Source: Maribacter sp.
Lineage (GTDB): Bacteria > Bacteroidota > Bacteroidia > Flavobacteriales > Flavobacteriaceae
Assembly: GCA_022865355.1 (NCBI GenBank)
Contig: JALHST010000113.1
Location: 1-38,146 of the forward strand
DNA: 38,146 nucleotides
Direction of reading: 5' to 3'
Shown here: piece by piece, positions 34,949 through 38,146 of the stretch
How positions within the stretch are numbered: position 1 is the stretch's first letter
How the letters are laid out: the number at the start of each line of letters is the position of its first letter
Position numbers and translations under genes: made by a program
The notes under the pieces: generated by a model
Databases searched by the model: none
The model's input: the letters and a program-made list of their open reading frames with translations, nothing else
What the model was told of the DNA's origin: nothing

Positions 34949-35842
34949 CTATTTTTTTCTGCCTTTATTAAAAGGAATCCCAAATTTGAATAGGGTACCC
35001 TCAGAGCCATGCTTAAAAATGTTGATTGAGCCTCCTATGTCCTTAATCAACAGCTTAATTATCTCATTAGCGTAATAATCATGATTCTTGGTAGTCATCT
35101 TGTTACAATGATTTGTCTGTATTAATTCACATGAAAAATTATCGATTTGGAATTCAAGGAAGATGGTGTTATGAGTGCTTAACTTTGAGGCGACCTGCAG
35201 GTATATCTCTCCTTTTTTGGCGTATTGCAGCGTCTTTCCCAACATATCGAGTACTATATGCATGACCCTGGTCATGTCACCAATTACAGCATAGGGAAGG
35301 TCGGCGGCATAATGGGCTACAATCTTGAGTTCGTCGTGAACAATCAGATTTTCAGCAAGAAATTTGGCATTGTTGACCAATTCGTACAAATCAAACTCGA
35401 TTTCTACTGATGCATGTAACTCATTTTCATGTGAACTGCATGCTAAAAGTGCATCGACCTTGCCCAATAACGCGGTGGATGTTGTTTGAATTTCGACCAC
35501 TTGATCCCATTGTTGTCGTGTTGCTACCTCGTCTTTTAAAAAACTGAGAATCCCGATGAAGTTATTCAGGGATTCCTTCAAAAGCATACCAACTCCACCA
35601 TATACTTGAAAAGCATCGCTTAGCTGATCTCGATGATTTACTAGGGACGTTTTGCTATTAATACTATGACCTATGCGCGTCGGGGTAGTTCCAATCGAAA
35701 TTTTTTCTTGTACGTGATACTTGAAGTCTTCGAACAATTTTTTAAGTTGCTCGGCGTCGGCCACTTTTAATTCTTCAAAGGAATAGCTGGCCAGAACAGA
35801 TTCTAGATCAGATAATTTAAAAAGTAAGTCTTTCGTTATCAA
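34949..35842 (-). CDS. Degenerate histidine-kinase-like protein (pseudokinase)
   Basis: This 297-residue soluble protein resembles a HisKA-plus-HATPase core but lacks catalytic residues. The DHp helix region (GMLLKESLNNFIGILSFL, 85-102) has Met86 where the phospho-His should be. The ATPase part starts at about 140. Its N-box equivalent (IVLDMLGKTLQYAKKGEI) has no Asn for magnesium, and no DxGxG box is seen. The late GSEGTLFKF (279-287) still fits the G2 box. It probably binds Hpt or receiver partners without phosphorylating them. The only start with full length is TTG 35840-35842. It is the first gene of the seven-gene operon. Confidence 0.75.
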   Translation of the reverse strand: MITKDLLFKLSDLESVLASYSFEELKVADAEQLKKLFEDFKYHVQEKISIGTTPTRIGHSINSKTSLVNHRDQLSDAFQVYGGVGMLLKESLNNFIGILSFLKDEVATRQQWDQVVEIQTTSTALLGKVDALLACSSHENELHASVEIEFDLYELVNNAKFLAENLIVHDELKIVAHYAADLPYAVIGDMTRVMHIVLDMLGKTLQYAKKGEIYLQVASKLSTHNTIFLEFQIDNFSCELIQTNHCNKMTTKNHDYYANEIIKLLIKDIGGSINIFKHGSEGTLFKFGIPFNKGRKK

Positions 35843-36693
35843 CGGTTTTGGTTTGGGGGTTTAATTTTGAAGTTGAAATCCCATCATATGCCCTTCATAG
35901 CAAATTTCCTATTTTAATGGTTATGACTTATATTGCTAAACTCCTTATTATATCGGCCTTGTGCAATAAAATGTTACCTAGGTTTCTATTTATGTTGTCA
36001 AATAGCTTTATTTGTATGTAGTATAAAATTCTTACAACAGGATAAAATTTGCACCTTCCCTCCTATCAGCGTTTTTTAGCACGTGTTTAGGACCGTAGAA
36101 AATGTCGAATACCGATGTAGATATATGGTCTGGAATGAATTAGCCAAGGATTGTGGCCATCGCAAATTATAATGAGATTAGTGTAAGAAATTTCGTCGAT
36201 TGCATCCATTATACCTAACGTTTGGAAGGTCATGTCAATAATCTCAAAAATCATAGAGTAAGGCTAGTTTTTACTTGGCGGATCGTAGAGACTGAACCGG
36301 ATTTCTTGAACCTTCAAAAATCTAGAAAAGCTTCTGTAAACACCTTATGATGGTGCATGAACATTCATAGGCTTTGTGAGCCAATTGCCCAAGATCAAAT
36401 TGAAATGGCCTCGGGATCTAAGGAGTTCCAGGTATGGCCACCAACTGAAATAAGTGCTTAAATTCAGGCTTGTAAACGCCTGTTAAATGGGCGGGCATCC
36501 TCCAAGGTGTCAAGTTCTATTTTGATGAAGGCAATGATACGGTAGGATGATGCGAACCTTCCAATTTCTTTAGTAATGTTAAAAAAATGATTAAAAGGGG
36601 GTACAATCATGAAGTGTTGTCCAAACTTAGTAGCTGCAATTTACGATCGGTCTTAGACCGCAAGCGGACTGTTTGAAGGCAATTTTTGCAAAA
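35843..36693. other. Long gene-free stretch upstream of the polymer operon
   Basis: About 850 bp lie between the kinase-like gene and the thioesterase. The part next to the operon (35843-36060) is AT-rich and probably holds its promoter, but I find no clear TTG/TAnnTTTG pair. The remainder has only short frames, with no recognisable domain, tRNA or insertion-sequence ends. Confidence 0.5.
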
Positions 36694-37089
36694 TCAACCT
36701 TCCGCCGCGAGTCGGTCCTTGACAAATTCTATCTTGGTTTTTCCGTGTGGCGTTGGTTTACCATCCTTCCCGAGATTGACCATGATTATATTGTCGACCG
36801 TCACAATAGTTTCGTGTGTCATTTTATTACGGACCTCACAATTTAGGGTCAGGGAAGTTTTTCCAAATTTGATCACATCGATACCTATTTCAATAATATC
36901 GCCTTGTTTGGCGGTACTCATAAAATTTATTTCCGACATGTATTTCGTAACCACACGTTTATTTTCCAGTTGTATGATACTATATAATGCGGCCTCTTCG
37001 TCTACCCAAGCCAATACCCTGCCGCCGAATAAGGTTTCATTGGCATTCAAATCCTCTGGTTTTACCCATTTTCGCGTATGAAATCGCAT
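36694..37089 (-). CDS. Acyl-CoA thioesterase (hotdog fold, YciA/BFIT-like)
   Basis: This 131-residue hotdog protein carries the acyl-CoA thioesterase pattern NANETLFGGRVLAWVDEEAALYS: Asn and GG before the catalytic Asp at about 30. It also has NFMSTAKQGDIIEIGIDVIKFGKTSLTL, which forms the central sheet. It would release free acid and CoA from acyl-CoAs in the cytosol. It stands alone, with a perfect -7 box 19 bp before the ATG. Confidence 0.93.
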   Translation of the reverse strand: MRFHTRKWVKPEDLNANETLFGGRVLAWVDEEAALYSIIQLENKRVVTKYMSEINFMSTAKQGDIIEIGIDVIKFGKTSLTLNCEVRNKMTHETIVTVDNIIMVNLGKDGKPTPHGKTKIEFVKDRLAAEG

Positions 37090-37524
37090 GATTTAAAATT
37101 TTATGGTTCAAAATTAAGGAAGAATTCATAATACATGGTATACATAATGGCATTCATCTAGTCTTTTTGGAATATGATGGTTTCATCGCCGTTTTTTCGC
37201 CAATTTCCTAATAAAATAGGCCGCTCATCGTGGAGATATCAATTTTAATATTTGTTGCCCAAATTAAATAGATTTTCCGCCATCTATACCATCGACACGT
37301 TTTTACATTGAAGCAGTCTATCGGTTATGGTCACCTTTATCATCGAAGCCCATTCATCGAATTACTGCCTTGATTGTGAAACACAGGTTTTACGTTTCTG
37401 TTGAACGCACTGTAGATCAAAACTTTGCATTACATATTTCTTGAAAACGTATCGCATATACGCTTAAATAAATCGAGGGGCATGTCGATGCATATCCCTT
37501 CTAGGTTTTGCAACATGGTGGCGC
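37090..37524. other. Gene-free stretch between thioesterase and aldehyde dehydrogenase
   Basis: About 430 bp of AT-rich sequence. Apart from the promoter-like box at 37109-37116 I see no gene, repeat or strong hairpin. Confidence 0.5.
37109..37116 (-). promoter_or_regulatory. Bacteroidota -7 box (TAATTTTG) for the thioesterase
   Basis: On the minus strand this reads TAATTTTG, a full TAnnTTTG match 19 bp before the thioesterase ATG. No TTG stands at the ideal -33 distance, so it is only a candidate. Confidence 0.3.
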
Positions 37525-38146
37525 TTATTTTTGAATGTACACCGTCTTTTTATTTACGAATTCTTTTATTCCATGGGCGGATAGCTCCCTGCCATAGCCT
37601 GAATTTTTGATGCCGCCGAATGGTAAACGGGGATCACTCTTTACCAGATCGTTCACAAAAACGGCTCCCACATAAAATTGTGGTATCAATCGTTTCGCCC
37701 GGGCCAAATTACGGGTGAATATAGAAACACCGAGACCGAATTCAGACGCATTCACCAATTTCACGGCATCTTCTTCTTTATCAAAAATCGTAATCCCGAT
37801 GACAGGTCCGAAGGTTTCCTCATTAAAAATGGGCATTTTCGTATCGACGTTCACTAGGATAGTCGCTTCGAAATAAGTGCCTTTTCTTTTACCACCAAGA
37901 ATTATTTCCGCTCCCATTTTACGACTGGTGTGTACTTGCTTTTCCAAATCAATGGCTAAATCTTCGCGCGCCAGGACACCGATGTAAGTGTCTTTATCCA
38001 TTGGATCTCCGCTTTTAAGTTGTGCAACTTTTTCCTTGAACTTGCGTATAAATTCTAGTGCTATACCCCGTTGTACGAGGAGTCGTTTTCCAGCGATACA
38101 ACTTTGACCGGTATTCTGGAATCGAGCCTGAATGCAAGTTTCAAGT
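37525..38146 (-). CDS. Aldehyde dehydrogenase (succinate-semialdehyde dehydrogenase type), 5' part beyond window
   Basis: The frame stays open through an internal ATG at 38001 up to the right edge, so about 207 C-terminal residues are seen and the N-terminal half is missing. The catalytic cysteine is present near the edge in FQNTGQSCIAGKR. Further on are EEDAVKLVNASEFGLGVSIFTRN and the C-terminal block VNDLVKSDPRLPFGGIKNSGYGRELSAHGIKEFVN. The short spacing and the NTGQSC-type loop match GabD-like succinate-semialdehyde dehydrogenases of about 455 residues. It would oxidise an aldehyde with NAD(P) in the cytosol; the exact substrate is not certain. Confidence 0.92.
   Translation of the reverse strand, partial: LETCIQARFQNTGQSCIAGKRLLVQRGIALEFIRKFKEKVAQLKSGDPMDKDTYIGVLAREDLAIDLEKQVHTSRKMGAEIILGGKRKGTYFEATILVNVDTKMPIFNEETFGPVIGITIFDKEEDAVKLVNASEFGLGVSIFTRNLARAKRLIPQFYVGAVFVNDLVKSDPRLPFGGIKNSGYGRELSAHGIKEFVNKKTVYIQK

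Noticed and set aside
36087-36254. Minus-strand 55-residue frame (MIFEIIDMTF...)
   Set aside because: No recognisable features, no promoter and AT-rich surroundings; chance is as likely as a gene.
1-38146. CRISPR arrays, tRNAs, rRNAs, insertion sequences or prophage ends
   Set aside because: No regularly spaced repeats, cloverleaf genes, transposase or integrase motifs were seen by eye on either strand.

Overview
The window looks like chromosomal DNA of a marine or soil flavobacterium (Bacteroidota, probably Flavobacteriaceae). The evidence is a 287-residue primary sigma factor without region 1.1, DUF5916/CBM9-like and DUF6155 proteins, many short-signal lipoproteins, a YaiO-type outer-membrane barrel, moderately AT-rich DNA, few Shine-Dalgarno sequences, and promoter-like boxes of the TAnnTTTG type. 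I see no tRNA, rRNA, CRISPR array or intact insertion sequence. The left edge cuts an amidohydrolase gene and the right edge cuts an aldehyde dehydrogenase gene.

Region 1 (1-8458, all minus strand) looks catabolic. From 5' to 3' it holds a YdjC/ChbG-type deacetylase, a GMC oxidoreductase, a Gfo/Idh/MocA dehydrogenase, a gluconate-2-dehydrogenase subunit-3-like Tat lipoprotein (the last three nearly abutting), a DUF5916 outer-membrane protein, a galactosamine-6-phosphate isomerase-like enzyme, a MobA-like nucleotidyltransferase and the cut amidohydrolase. The GMC/subunit-3/Gfo set suggests membrane-linked sugar oxidation, possibly 3-keto-glycoside chemistry.

Region 2 (8616-17007) is mainly cell envelope. 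It has a VWA lipoprotein, a secreted PLC/GDPD-like phosphodiesterase, a 55-residue single-span membrane peptide, an M14 carboxypeptidase overlapping an amidase_2 lipoprotein, a DinB-like protein, a 3D-domain lipoprotein and a cytochrome c/FG-GAP lipoprotein. It ends with a serine hydrolase whose membrane anchor is cut off from the enzyme by an in-frame TAG.

Region 3 (17319-23736) is housekeeping: menB, a GT4 glycosyltransferase, an SF2 helicase, a GhrA-like reductase, DUF6155, and the primary sigma factor with a strong terminator. Just beyond lie two tandem minus-strand small genes (33 and 32 residues). They resemble each other, and a good Bacteroidota-type promoter lies upstream of them.

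Region 4 (24649-35842) is the most interesting. A seven-gene minus-strand operon encodes a degenerate histidine-kinase-like protein, an Hpt protein, a response regulator, a membrane-anchored HEAT-repeat protein, a membrane GT2 synthase, an LtaS-like membrane phosphotransferase with a C-terminal TPR module, and a YaiO-type TPR/outer-membrane barrel. Converging on it is a gene joining an ILEI/FAM3-like domain to a GDPD-like phosphodiesterase. My inference is an undescribed signal-controlled system that makes, decorates with a phospho-group, exports and trims an envelope or exo-polysaccharide.

Region 5 (35843-38146) has a long non-coding stretch, a hotdog acyl-CoA thioesterase and the cut aldehyde dehydrogenase.
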